From: VBCK01 sp036270655
GTDB lineage: Bacteria; Pseudomonadota; Gammaproteobacteria; Burkholderiales; Burkholderiaceae_F
Reading direction: 5' to 3'
Assembly (NCBI GenBank): GCA_036270655.1
Contig: DATBCD010000084.1
Location: 1 to 51,850 of the forward strand
Length of the DNA: 51,850 bases
The translations under genes and the position numbers were made by a program. Numbering within the stretch: position 1 is the stretch's first letter; each line of letters opens with the position of its first letter. Below the pieces are notes generated by a model, which saw only the letters and a program-made list of their open reading frames with translations, searched no databases and was not told the origin of the DNA. Positions 35,469 to 43,512 of the stretch are shown piece by piece.

Positions 35469-37250
35469 TCAACGCGCGTCGGGCAGCAGGCCGCTTTCGA
35501 CCAGCGCGGGCGGGTGACGATGGTGCGTCGCCTGCTCCCAGGCGTAGGCATAGCCCAGCAGGTCGCCGTCGCGGAACGGCCTGCCGGAGAACTCCAGTCC
35601 GAACGGCAGGCCGCTGTCGTAGAAGCCGCCGACAACGACCACCGCGGGCACTCCCAGCATATTGACCCAGGCGGTGGCCGAATGCGGCCCTTCGCTCAAG
35701 CGGCCGTCCTGCGCCATCGTCTCGTCCACCGGAGGCATCTGGATCGCCGGGTACACGTAGCCATCGAGCTGCAGTCGATCCATGGTCTCCAGGTACATCG
35801 CCAGCGCACGGCGCCGCGGCGCGTGGTAGTTGGCCTGCGCATCGGGGTCGGTCTCCACCAGACGCTGGTAGATCTTTACATCGCCGAACTGGGCGTTGCC
35901 CGGTTCGGTGCCGATGATCGGTGCGCCGAGCGGGGCACCGATGACCTTCTCGTAATCGACGGCGGACCGGTACTCGGCGGGACCGAAGTCTTTCAGGAAC
36001 AGGTCCGTGCCCTCGCGCACATAGGCGTAGGTGCTGATGCGTCCCGCGACCCGGGCGAAGCTCTCCGCCAGCACCGAGTCGTCGATGATCACGGTGGCGC
36101 CTTGCGCCCGCAGCTGCTCGACAGCCTTCATGAAGGCGGCGCGCGTGCGCGGATCCAGCGGCACTGCCTGCTCGACGGCCTGCTTGGCCGCCGCCAGCTC
36201 TGGCACCGCGGCAGGCGTGCCGTGGAAGGGCGTATTTAACCCCAGCAGCATGAACGCCGGCACGCCGAACCGCTTGCCCTTCAACGCTTCGGCTTTCAGA
36301 TATTGCGTGTAGGGCCCGGGCTGGGCTTTCGCCGCGGAACCCTGGGTCACGGGGTCGAGCGGGTCTTCCCCCGCCATCACCGAGAGCGCAATCGCCGCAT
36401 CGGAAACGGTGCGCGCGATCGGACCGGTGTTGTCCAGCAGCCAGTCCAGGGGCGCGATGCCCGCGATGCTCACCAGCCCGCGCGTCGGGAACACGCCGAT
36501 CAGCGCGCTGGTGGCCGAGGGCATGCGGATCGAGTTGCCGGTGTCGGTGCCGTTGCCGAGCAAGGCCATGTTGGCAGTGATCGTGGTGACCGTGCCGCCC
36601 GAGGAGCCCCCGGGCGAGAAGCGCACGTCGTACGCATTGCCGGTGCGGCCGAACGAGCTGCTGCGGTTGGTGTCGGCGTTGGCGAAATCCGGCATGTTGG
36701 TGTGCCCGAGGATGATCGCGCCTGCGGCCCTCAGTTTGGCGACGATAGTGGCGTCGCGCGGAGCGACCAGCTCGTGACCCGGGATGGTGTAGCCATCCCA
36801 GCCGTCGGTCGTGACCTTGCCCTGGATGCTCGTGTTGGCCTTGATCACGATCGGCACGCCCCACAGCGGGCCATGCGGCACGCTGTCTGCCTGGCCGTCC
36901 TCGCGCGCGGCCGCCGCGCGCGCTTCCGCATCGAAAACCTGCTCCAGCGACCGGTAGATGCCGTTGTAGCGGTGGATCCGGGCCAGGTACCAGTCCACGA
37001 CCTGGGCGACGGTGTACTTGCGCTGCGCGTAGTACTGATGCAGCCGCGCGATCGTGACCTCCATCAGGTCCCGGTCCGTCTGCTCGCGGTCCGCCTGCGG
37101 CGCCGTGGCCGATGAAGCGGTATGAAAGGCCAGGCAGCACACCGCTGCGACCAGGCCGGTACCGGCCCGCGCTGCGGCCGCCCGGATCGCGCCGGCGGAA
37201 ATGGTGCCTTCGGCTGAGCTCGCGGTGATGGACTGCGGGTTCGATGTCAT
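35469..37250 (-). CDS. Amidase-signature hydrolase, exported or anchored
   Basis: Serine amidase of the amidase signature family, 593 residues from ATG 37250. The Ser-cisSer-Lys triad is visible as K137 (VIKANTSIQG), a Ser in SPGGSSGG (216/217) and S240 in GTDTGNSIRMPS, where the usual GGS is GNS. A hydrophobic stretch at residues 31-48 (GLVAAVCCLAFHTASSA) suggests export or anchoring, which is less common than cytosolic amidases. The open frame continues upstream across yggX but only as a shadow. It lies 26 bases downstream of yggX on the same strand, possibly one transcript with argA and yggX. Substrate unknown. Confidence 0.88.
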   Translation of the reverse strand: MTSNPQSITASSAEGTISAGAIRAAAARAGTGLVAAVCCLAFHTASSATAPQADREQTDRDLMEVTIARLHQYYAQRKYTVAQVVDWYLARIHRYNGIYRSLEQVFDAEARAAAAREDGQADSVPHGPLWGVPIVIKANTSIQGKVTTDGWDGYTIPGHELVAPRDATIVAKLRAAGAIILGHTNMPDFANADTNRSSSFGRTGNAYDVRFSPGGSSGGTVTTITANMALLGNGTDTGNSIRMPSATSALIGVFPTRGLVSIAGIAPLDWLLDNTGPIARTVSDAAIALSVMAGEDPLDPVTQGSAAKAQPGPYTQYLKAEALKGKRFGVPAFMLLGLNTPFHGTPAAVPELAAAKQAVEQAVPLDPRTRAAFMKAVEQLRAQGATVIIDDSVLAESFARVAGRISTYAYVREGTDLFLKDFGPAEYRSAVDYEKVIGAPLGAPIIGTEPGNAQFGDVKIYQRLVETDPDAQANYHAPRRRALAMYLETMDRLQLDGYVYPAIQMPPVDETMAQDGRLSEGPHSATAWVNMLGVPAVVVVGGFYDSGLPFGLEFSGRPFRDGDLLGYAYAWEQATHHRHPPALVESGLLPDAR

Positions 37251-37276
37251 CGCTTCAGCCGGCCGGACGCCCGCGC

Positions 37277-37546
37277 TCAGCGCGGCGGCGTATATCCCGA
37301 CGGCTGGTCCGCGCCTTCGCCGAAGAAGTACTGCTCCATCTGAGTCTGCAGGTACTTGCGCGCACGCGCGTCGGCCAGGCTCAGGCGGTTCTCGTTGAGC
37401 AGCATGGTCTGGTGGCGCTGCCATTGCTGCCAGGCCTCCTTGGACACGCTCTCGAAGATCCGACGACCCAGTTCGCCGGGAACCGGCGGAAAATCCAGTC
37501 CTTCGGCTTGCTTGCCCAGCTTGATGCATTGGACCATCCGCGCCAT
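37277..37546 (-). CDS. yggX: Fe(2+)-trafficking protein YggX
   Basis: Small cytosolic protein of 89 residues linked to iron handling and protection of iron-sulfur clusters from oxidation. ATG 37546 is preceded by AAGAGGAC. The family pattern is clear: MARMVQCIKLGKQAEGLDFP with the conserved Cys7, PVPGELGRRIFESVSKEAW, QWQRHQTMLLNENRLSL and a terminal EQYFFGEG. It begins 17 bases after argA, a conserved order in many betaproteobacteria as far as I recall. Confidence 0.95.
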   Translation of the reverse strand: MARMVQCIKLGKQAEGLDFPPVPGELGRRIFESVSKEAWQQWQRHQTMLLNENRLSLADARARKYLQTQMEQYFFGEGADQPSGYTPPR

Positions 37547-37563
37547 CTTGAGTCCTCTTCAAA

Positions 37564-38913
37564 TCAAATCGTCTTGATCAGCACCTGCGAGCGGCGCTGC
37601 CAGTTGTACATCCGCTGCCGCTGGACCGGCAGATCCTCGACCTTGGCCATCGCGTAGCCGCGCTTCAGGAACCAATGCGAAGTGCGGGTGGTCAGCACGA
37701 ACAGCCGCTTCAACCCGGCCGCGCGTGCGCGCACCTCGATCCGCTTCATCAGCCGCTCACCCAGGCCGCTCTCACGATAATCGCCGTGCACCGTCAGACA
37801 GGCCAGCTCGCCCATCTCGGCCTCCTCGAACGGATACAGCGCGGCGCAGCCCTGGATGAAGCCGTCGTGCTCGAACACGCTGAACTGGCCGATCTCGCGC
37901 TCGATCAGCTCGCGTGGCCGCTTGACCAGCGTGCCGTCGGCCTCGAGCGGTTCGATCAGCTTCAGGATGCCGCCCACGTCGTCGCTGGCAGCCTCGCGCA
38001 GCGCTTCCAGGTGTTCGGTCGACACCAGGGTACCGACCCCGGCGTGGGTGAACAGCTCGATCAGCAGCCCCCCGTCGAGCCACAGCGGGATCAGGTGGGC
38101 GCGCGCGACTCCGCCGCGGCAGGCGCGCACCAGGTAGCTCAGATCGGACAGCGTCGGCTCCGAGGCCTCGCGGGCCGCCAGCATCCGCTCGGCCTCCTCG
38201 ACCGGCAGCTCGTTGCGCAGCCTGCCGCCGGCGTCGCGCACGCCGTCCAGCGACCCTATCAGGATCAGCTTGTCGGCCTTCAGCGCGATCGCAGTCTGCG
38301 TGGCGACGTCCTCGACCTTCAGGTTGAACGCCTCGCCGGTCGGCGAGAACCCCAGCGGCGACATCAGCACGAGCGCGTCGGCCCGCAGGGTTCGTTCGAT
38401 CACCTCGGTATCGATCTTGCGCACCACGCCGGTGTGCTGGAAGTCCACGCCGTCGACGATGCCGACCGGCCGCGCCAGCACGAAATTGCCGCTGACCACC
38501 CGGATCTTGCTGTTGGCCATCGGCGTGCTGGGCAGGCCTTGCGAGAAAGCGGCCTCGATGTCGAGCCGGATTCCGCCGGCCGCTTCCTTGACGCACGCCA
38601 GCGCCGCTGCATCGGTGATCCGCAGCCCGCCGTGAAACGAGGTCTGCAGTCCTTTCAACTGCAACAGCGCCTGCACTTGAGGTCTGGACCCATGCACCAG
38701 CACCAGCCGGATTCCCATCGCGTGCAGCAGCGACAGGTCGTGCGCCAGTGCCGTGAGGCGGCCGGCCTCGATCAGCTCGCCCTCGAACGCCACCACGAAC
38801 GTGCCGCCCCGGTGCGAATGAACGTAGGGAGCGACGTCGCGCAGCCACGCCACGAACTGCGCATGGCTCAGCGCGGCGGTGGCGGGCGGGGGCGGAGCGA
38901 TGTGATCGTCCAT
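37564..38913 (-). CDS. argA: Amino-acid N-acetyltransferase (N-acetylglutamate synthase)
   Basis: Acetylates glutamate with acetyl-CoA, first step of arginine synthesis. The 449-residue protein from ATG 38913 has an N-terminal amino-acid kinase-like domain (VVAFEGELIEAGRLTALAHD, LVLVHGSRPQVQ, then VLMSPLGFSPTGEAFNL) and a C-terminal GNAT domain (LACLTVHGDYRESGLGERLM, then FVLTTRTSHWFLKRGY), the classical ArgA architecture; the kinase-like part binds arginine for feedback inhibition in the family. The start codon overlaps the hrpA start head to head in a CATG. Confidence 0.96.
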   Translation of the reverse strand: MDDHIAPPPPATAALSHAQFVAWLRDVAPYVHSHRGGTFVVAFEGELIEAGRLTALAHDLSLLHAMGIRLVLVHGSRPQVQALLQLKGLQTSFHGGLRITDAAALACVKEAAGGIRLDIEAAFSQGLPSTPMANSKIRVVSGNFVLARPVGIVDGVDFQHTGVVRKIDTEVIERTLRADALVLMSPLGFSPTGEAFNLKVEDVATQTAIALKADKLILIGSLDGVRDAGGRLRNELPVEEAERMLAAREASEPTLSDLSYLVRACRGGVARAHLIPLWLDGGLLIELFTHAGVGTLVSTEHLEALREAASDDVGGILKLIEPLEADGTLVKRPRELIEREIGQFSVFEHDGFIQGCAALYPFEEAEMGELACLTVHGDYRESGLGERLMKRIEVRARAAGLKRLFVLTTRTSHWFLKRGYAMAKVEDLPVQRQRMYNWQRRSQVLIKTI

Positions 38914-41900
38914 GGCCGGGCGAAAGTATACTTCGCGCCCCTGCAAGTGCTTGATTTGGCGAGCTCAATTGCGAAAGAGTCGGGCCCGGCTGCCGCTGCC
39001 GATCCGGTTTCCGGACGAGCTGCCGGTGTGCGCACTGCGCGAGCAGATCGGCGAGGCCATCCGGGCTCACCCGGTCGTGATCGTGTGCGGCGAGACCGGC
39101 TCGGGCAAGACCACGCAGCTTCCGAAGATCTGCCTGGCGATCGGGCGCGGCACCGAGCGGATGATCGGGCACACCCAGCCGCGCCGGATCGCGGCTTCCA
39201 GCGTGGCGCGCCGGATCGCCGAGGAACTGGCCACGCCTCTGGGCGAGGTGGTCGGCTACAAGGTCCGCTTCACCGACCATACGCGCGAAGGCGTCGCCGT
39301 CAAGCTGATGACGGACGGCATTTTGCTGGCGGAGACGCAGCGCGATCCGCGCCTGGAGGCCTACGACACGATCATCATCGATGAGGCGCACGAACGCAGC
39401 CTGAACATCGACTTCCTGCTCGGGTACCTGCGGCAGCTGCTGCCACGCCGGCCGGACCTGAAGCTGATCATCACCTCGGCCACCCTCGATGCCGAGCGCT
39501 TCGCGCGGCACTTCGGTTCGGCCGACCAGCCGGCCCCGGTGATCAATGTATCGGGGCGCCTGTATCCGGTCGAGATCCGCTACCGGGCGGTGCGCGAGGA
39601 GGATGACGCCGAAGACCGCACGCTGATGGACGCGATCGTCGATGCGGTCGGCGAGCTGGCGCTCGCCGGCCGCGGCGACGTGCTGGTGTTTCTGCCCGGC
39701 GAGCGCGAGATCCGCGAGGCGTCCGAGGCGCTGCGCAAGCACCATCCGCCCGGCACCGAGATGCTGCCGCTGTTTGCGCGCCTGTCCGTCGAGGAACAGG
39801 AGCGCGTGTTCCAGCCTGGCGGCGCGCGCCGGATCGTGCTGGCGACCAACATTGCCGAAACCTCGCTGACGGTGCCCGGGATCCGCTACGTGGTGGATTC
39901 GGGCCTGGCGCGCGTCAAGCGGTACAGCTATCGCAACAAGGTCGAGCAGTTGCAGGTCGAGCCGATCTCACAAGCGGCCGCGGCCCAGCGCGCCGGCCGC
40001 TGCGGGCGCGTGGCCGACGGCATCTGCATCCGCCTGTACGACGAGCAGGACCACGCGCGGCGAGCGCCGTTCACCGATCCCGAGATCCTGCGCTCGTCGC
40101 TGGCGGCCGTCATCCTGCAGATGAAATCGCTCGGGCTGGGCGAGGTGGCCGAGTTTCCGTTCGTCCAGCCGCCGCCGGCCCGGGCCATCGCGGACGGCTA
40201 CCAGCTGCTGGCAGAGCTCAATGCGGTGGACGAACGCAATGAGCTCACGCCGATCGGGCATGAGCTGGCGCGCCTGCCGCTGGATCCGAGGCTCGGCCGG
40301 ATGCTGCTGGCGGCGCGCGATCAGCACTGCCTGCGCGAGATGCTGATCATCGCCTCGGCGCTGTCGGTGCAGGATCCGCGCGAACGCCCGCTGGCGGCGC
40401 AGGAGGCCGCCGACCAGGCGCACCGCCGTTACGCCGACGAGCGATCCGAGTTCGCGGGGCTGGTGAAGCTGTGGGAGGCGCTGCAGCAGCGGCTGGAGCA
40501 CAAGAAGTCGAACCGCCGCCTCGCCGACGAGCTCAGGCAGGAGTTCATCAGCCCGCGCCGTCTGCGCGAGTGGATCGATGTGCATTCGCAGCTGCAGCGG
40601 ATCGTCTCCGAGCTCGGCTGGCGCCCGAACGCCTCGCCGCCGACCTACGAACAGCTGCACCTGTCGTTGCTGGCCGGGCTGCTTGGCAACGTGGGGTGCA
40701 AGTCGCCCGATGCGGATCCGGCGGACCGCCGCGAGCCGCCGTACCTGGGAGCCCGCTCGATCAAATTCCACGTGTGGCCGGGCTCGCCCATGGCGCGCAA
40801 GGCCGCCCGCTGGATCGTCGCCGCCGAGCTGGTCGAGACCTCGCGCCTGTTCGCCCGGACCGTGGCCGCCGTCGAGCCGCTCTGGCTGGAGCGCGTCGGC
40901 GCCCACCTGCTCAAGCGCACCTGGGGCGATCCGCACTGGGAAAAGCGCTCGGCCCAGGTGGTGGCGTTCGAGCGAGGCACGCTGTACGGGCTGATGGTGT
41001 ACCAGCAGCGGCGCGCCGACTACGGGCCGATCGACCCGGCCACCTCGCGTACGCTGTTCATTCGCGAGGCGCTGGTCGGCGGCGAGCTCGACACGCGCGC
41101 GCCGTTCATGGCGCACAACCGGAAGCTGATCGGCGAGATACGGGAGCTGGAGCACAAGGCGCGCAGGCCGGACGTGCTGGTCGACGAGGAGCTGATATTC
41201 GCGTTCTACGACCAGCGGGTGCCGGCCTCGGTGGTCGGCGGCGCCTCGTTCGAGCGCTGGCGCGAGCAGGCCGAGCGGGACGATCCGCGCGTGCTGTTCC
41301 TTTCGCGCGAGGAGCTGATGCGGCACCAGGCGGCCGGGGTCACCCCGACGCTGTATCCGAAGTCGCTCACGATGGGCGGGTTGGAAATGGCACTTTCCTA
41401 TCATTTCGAACCGGGCAGCCCGCGCGACGGCGCCACCCTGACGGTGCCGCTGTATGCGCTGAACCAGGTCGATCCGGTCCGCTGCGAATGGCTGGTGCCC
41501 GGCATGCTGCGGGAGAAAGTGCACCTGCTGCTCAAGTCGCTGCCGCAGAAACTGCGCCGCCATTGCGTGCCGCTGCCCGAGTATGCACAAGGCTTTACCG
41601 AGCGTTGGCCCTCCTTCGTGCCTGACGACGCTACGGAGGGCAAGCCCTCCCAAGCCCGAAGCACGAAGGAGGGCACGCCCTCCGTAGCGCGCAGCGCGAA
41701 GGAGGGGTTGATCGATGCGCTGATCCAGGACGTGCGCGAGCACGCGGGCGTCACTTGCGCGCCGGCCGACTTCAAGCTGGAGTCGCTGCCCGCGCATCTG
41801 ACGATGAATTTCAAGGTGGTCGATCCGCAGGGCCGGCAACTGGCGATGGGCCGCAACCTGTCGTCCCTGCAGGCCGAGCTCGGCGCCCAGGCGCGGCAGC

Positions 41901-42817
41901 AATTCCAGCAACTGGCCGACGCCGGGCAGGCGCCGGCGCCGCACAACGAGCAGCCGATCACCGACTGGGACTTCGGAGAGCTGGCACCGCGGCGCCAGGT
42001 GCATCGCGACGGGCAGACGCTGGTCGGCTATCCGGCGCTGGTCGATCGAGGCGACCATTGCACGCTCGAGCTGTTCGACGATCCCCTGACCGCGCGCGGC
42101 CGCCATCGCGAAGGGCTGCGGCGTCTGTTCAGCCTTCAACTGCGCCAGCAGATCCAGCACCTGCAGCGCTCGCTTTCATCGTTGCAGACGGTCCGCATGC
42201 AGGCCTCGGTGGTGCCTTCGCTGTCGGCGGCGCTGCCCAGCTTCGAGGATCTGCGCGACCAGGTGGTGGGCGCGGCGATCGATCGCACGTGCCTGGAGGA
42301 GCCGTGGCCGGCCAATCGCGAGCAGTTCGTGGCGCGCAAGGACGAGGCGCGCGGACGCCTGAGCCTGATCGCTCAACAGGTCGCGGGCCTGGCGGCGACG
42401 ATCGTGCAGGAGGCCGCGCAATTGCCGAAGAAGCTCGCCGCGGCCCGCTCGTTTTCGGCAGCCTGCAGCGATGTGGAGCAGCAGCTGGCGCGCCTTTTTC
42501 CGAAGCGCTTCATCGAGCAGACGCCGGCCGCTCAGCTTGCCCACTATCCGCGCTATCTGAAGGCGGTCGGAGCGCGCCTTGACAAGCTGAAGGTCGATCC
42601 GGCGCGCGACAAGGCCCTGATGTCGGAGCTCGGTCCTCTGCAGACCGCCTATGCCCGCGCCCTGGCCGCGCGCAAAGGCGTGGCGGACCCCAGGCTGGAA
42701 GAGTTCCGCTGGCTGCTCGAAGAGCTGCGCGTGTCGCTGTTCGCCCAGGAGCTCAGGACGCCGATGCCGGTGAGCGTGAAGCGCCTGCAAAAGGTCTGGG
42801 CCAGCCTGGAGGGCTGA
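38912..42817 (+). CDS. hrpA: ATP-dependent RNA helicase HrpA
   Basis: DEAH-box helicase of 1301 residues, implicated in mRNA processing and stalled-ribosome handling. Walker A is GETGSGKTT (60-68) and the DEAH box is IIIDEAHERS (near 157); the motif VI region is QAAAAQRAGRCGR. The C-terminal half contains the HrpA-specific DUF3418-type region. The first ATG (38912) overlaps the argA start, so a TTG at 38951 or 38969 may be the real start; homology begins at FPDELPV, after both. Residues about 900-930 are encoded by an inserted palindromic repeat (DDATEGKPSQARSTKEG...), absent from what I know of the family. Otherwise intact. Confidence 0.95.
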   Translation: MAGRKYTSRPCKCLIWRAQLRKSRARLPLPIRFPDELPVCALREQIGEAIRAHPVVIVCGETGSGKTTQLPKICLAIGRGTERMIGHTQPRRIAASSVARRIAEELATPLGEVVGYKVRFTDHTREGVAVKLMTDGILLAETQRDPRLEAYDTIIIDEAHERSLNIDFLLGYLRQLLPRRPDLKLIITSATLDAERFARHFGSADQPAPVINVSGRLYPVEIRYRAVREEDDAEDRTLMDAIVDAVGELALAGRGDVLVFLPGEREIREASEALRKHHPPGTEMLPLFARLSVEEQERVFQPGGARRIVLATNIAETSLTVPGIRYVVDSGLARVKRYSYRNKVEQLQVEPISQAAAAQRAGRCGRVADGICIRLYDEQDHARRAPFTDPEILRSSLAAVILQMKSLGLGEVAEFPFVQPPPARAIADGYQLLAELNAVDERNELTPIGHELARLPLDPRLGRMLLAARDQHCLREMLIIASALSVQDPRERPLAAQEAADQAHRRYADERSEFAGLVKLWEALQQRLEHKKSNRRLADELRQEFISPRRLREWIDVHSQLQRIVSELGWRPNASPPTYEQLHLSLLAGLLGNVGCKSPDADPADRREPPYLGARSIKFHVWPGSPMARKAARWIVAAELVETSRLFARTVAAVEPLWLERVGAHLLKRTWGDPHWEKRSAQVVAFERGTLYGLMVYQQRRADYGPIDPATSRTLFIREALVGGELDTRAPFMAHNRKLIGEIRELEHKARRPDVLVDEELIFAFYDQRVPASVVGGASFERWREQAERDDPRVLFLSREELMRHQAAGVTPTLYPKSLTMGGLEMALSYHFEPGSPRDGATLTVPLYALNQVDPVRCEWLVPGMLREKVHLLLKSLPQKLRRHCVPLPEYAQGFTERWPSFVPDDATEGKPSQARSTKEGTPSVARSAKEGLIDALIQDVREHAGVTCAPADFKLESLPAHLTMNFKVVDPQGRQLAMGRNLSSLQAELGAQARQQFQQLADAGQAPAPHNEQPITDWDFGELAPRRQVHRDGQTLVGYPALVDRGDHCTLELFDDPLTARGRHREGLRRLFSLQLRQQIQHLQRSLSSLQTVRMQASVVPSLSAALPSFEDLRDQVVGAAIDRTCLEEPWPANREQFVARKDEARGRLSLIAQQVAGLAATIVQEAAQLPKKLAAARSFSAACSDVEQQLARLFPKRFIEQTPAAQLAHYPRYLKAVGARLDKLKVDPARDKALMSELGPLQTAYARALAARKGVADPRLEEFRWLLEELRVSLFAQELRTPMPVSVKRLQKVWASLEG
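38924..38933. promoter_or_regulatory. AAGTATACTT palindrome between argA and hrpA
   Basis: A ten-base perfect palindrome that reads TATACT, a good -10 hexamer, on both strands, in front of the two divergent genes. No good -35 partner is seen on either side. Used as -10 it would make argA nearly leaderless and would put hrpA transcription after its first ATG. Confidence 0.3.
41609..41700. repeat. Interlocking palindromic repeat inside hrpA
   Basis: Two perfect inverted repeats interlock: ccctccttcgtgc (41609-41621) pairs with 41661-41673, and ctacggagggc (41631-41641) pairs with 41677-41687. Further gaaggaggg and gccctcc fragments follow. The reading frame is kept, giving a hydrophilic peptide of repeated KEG/TEG-PS-AR character. 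Confidence 0.75.
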
Positions 42818-42828
42818 CCACCTGAACT

Positions 42829-43037
42829 CTCCTCTTCTCTCCCGGCAGAGGCGGGAGGGAGAGGGTATCAGCGCATCGACCCTCATCCTGTCCTTCTCCC
42901 GCAAGCGGGAGGAGGGACCCTTGGCGACTTTCTCCGCTACAGAGCGCAAGAACCTCTACCTCCCCTCTCCCGCTTGCGGGACAGGGGCGCACTTGAACTC
43001 CCCTCTCCCCTCCGGGGAGAGGGGCAGGGGTGAGGGG
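42829..43037. repeat. Array of four GC-rich palindromes after hrpA
   Basis: Hairpin-forming elements lie at about 42829-42867, 42891-42918 (tccttctcccgcaagcgggagg), 42961-42988 (cccctctcccgcttgcggga) and 43000-43037 (cccctctcccctccgggg with its partner). They fill the gap between the hrpA stop and the stop of the convergent small gene and may serve as transcription ends. They share the core of the element upstream of rpiA. Confidence 0.75.
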
Positions 43038-43051
43038 TGCGCGCTAAGGGA

Positions 43052-43309
43052 TCAAAGGCGTCCCACCCGGACAGTGATCATCTTCATTCGATCGGCGTAC
43101 ACGTTCCAGTCGGGCTCCGGCAGATGCGGCCGCCAGCGCGCCAGATCGTCGTGCAGTTCCCGCCTGATCGCCTCGATTTCCTGCTGTATCCGGCTCGTCA
43201 GCAGGTACCAGTTGGCGAGCAGCAGATCGTAGCGATGATAGAAGTCGCGGCGCTTGGCGCGGCCTTCGCGATGACGCGCTTGGCGCGGATCGGCGGCAGG
43301 GGTGGTCAT
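43052..43309 (-). CDS. Small hypothetical protein
   Basis: An 85-residue protein of unknown function. ATG 43309 has GGAGACTCGTC just upstream, whereas the open frame extends further without support. The N-terminal 20 residues are basic and polar; residues 25-60 (YHRYDLLLANWYLLTSRIQQEIEA-type) form a likely amphipathic helix, followed by LHDDLARWRPHLPEPDWNVY and a basic end. No membrane segment. I do not recognise a family. Confidence 0.6.
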   Translation of the reverse strand: MTTPAADPRQARHREGRAKRRDFYHRYDLLLANWYLLTSRIQQEIEAIRRELHDDLARWRPHLPEPDWNVYADRMKMITVRVGRL

Positions 43310-43512
43310 GACGAGTCTCCGGCACTTGGGTGATTCGGCTCCGACGGCCGAAATCGATGGCCCCAACTGTGGGGCAAGTGGCGGCTGGCTGGTAGTTTCT
43401 TTGGTCACCGTGCACAGGCGCTGGATCCGGCGAAGCCGGTGACCTGCGTCACTTGCCATGGATCCCCGGTCATTCGTCTGGCCGACACGGAAATGGTGGC
43501 GCGCGACTCGTA

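Noticed and set aside
37251..37562. N-terminal extension of the amidase frame across yggX
   Set aside because: It overlaps the well-defined yggX in another frame on the same strand and has no family similarity.
43310..43512. Gap between the small hypothetical gene and the serine hydrolase gene searched for a gene or RNA
   Set aside because: Only short frames without ribosome sites and no stable structured pattern were seen; probably the upstream region of the small gene.
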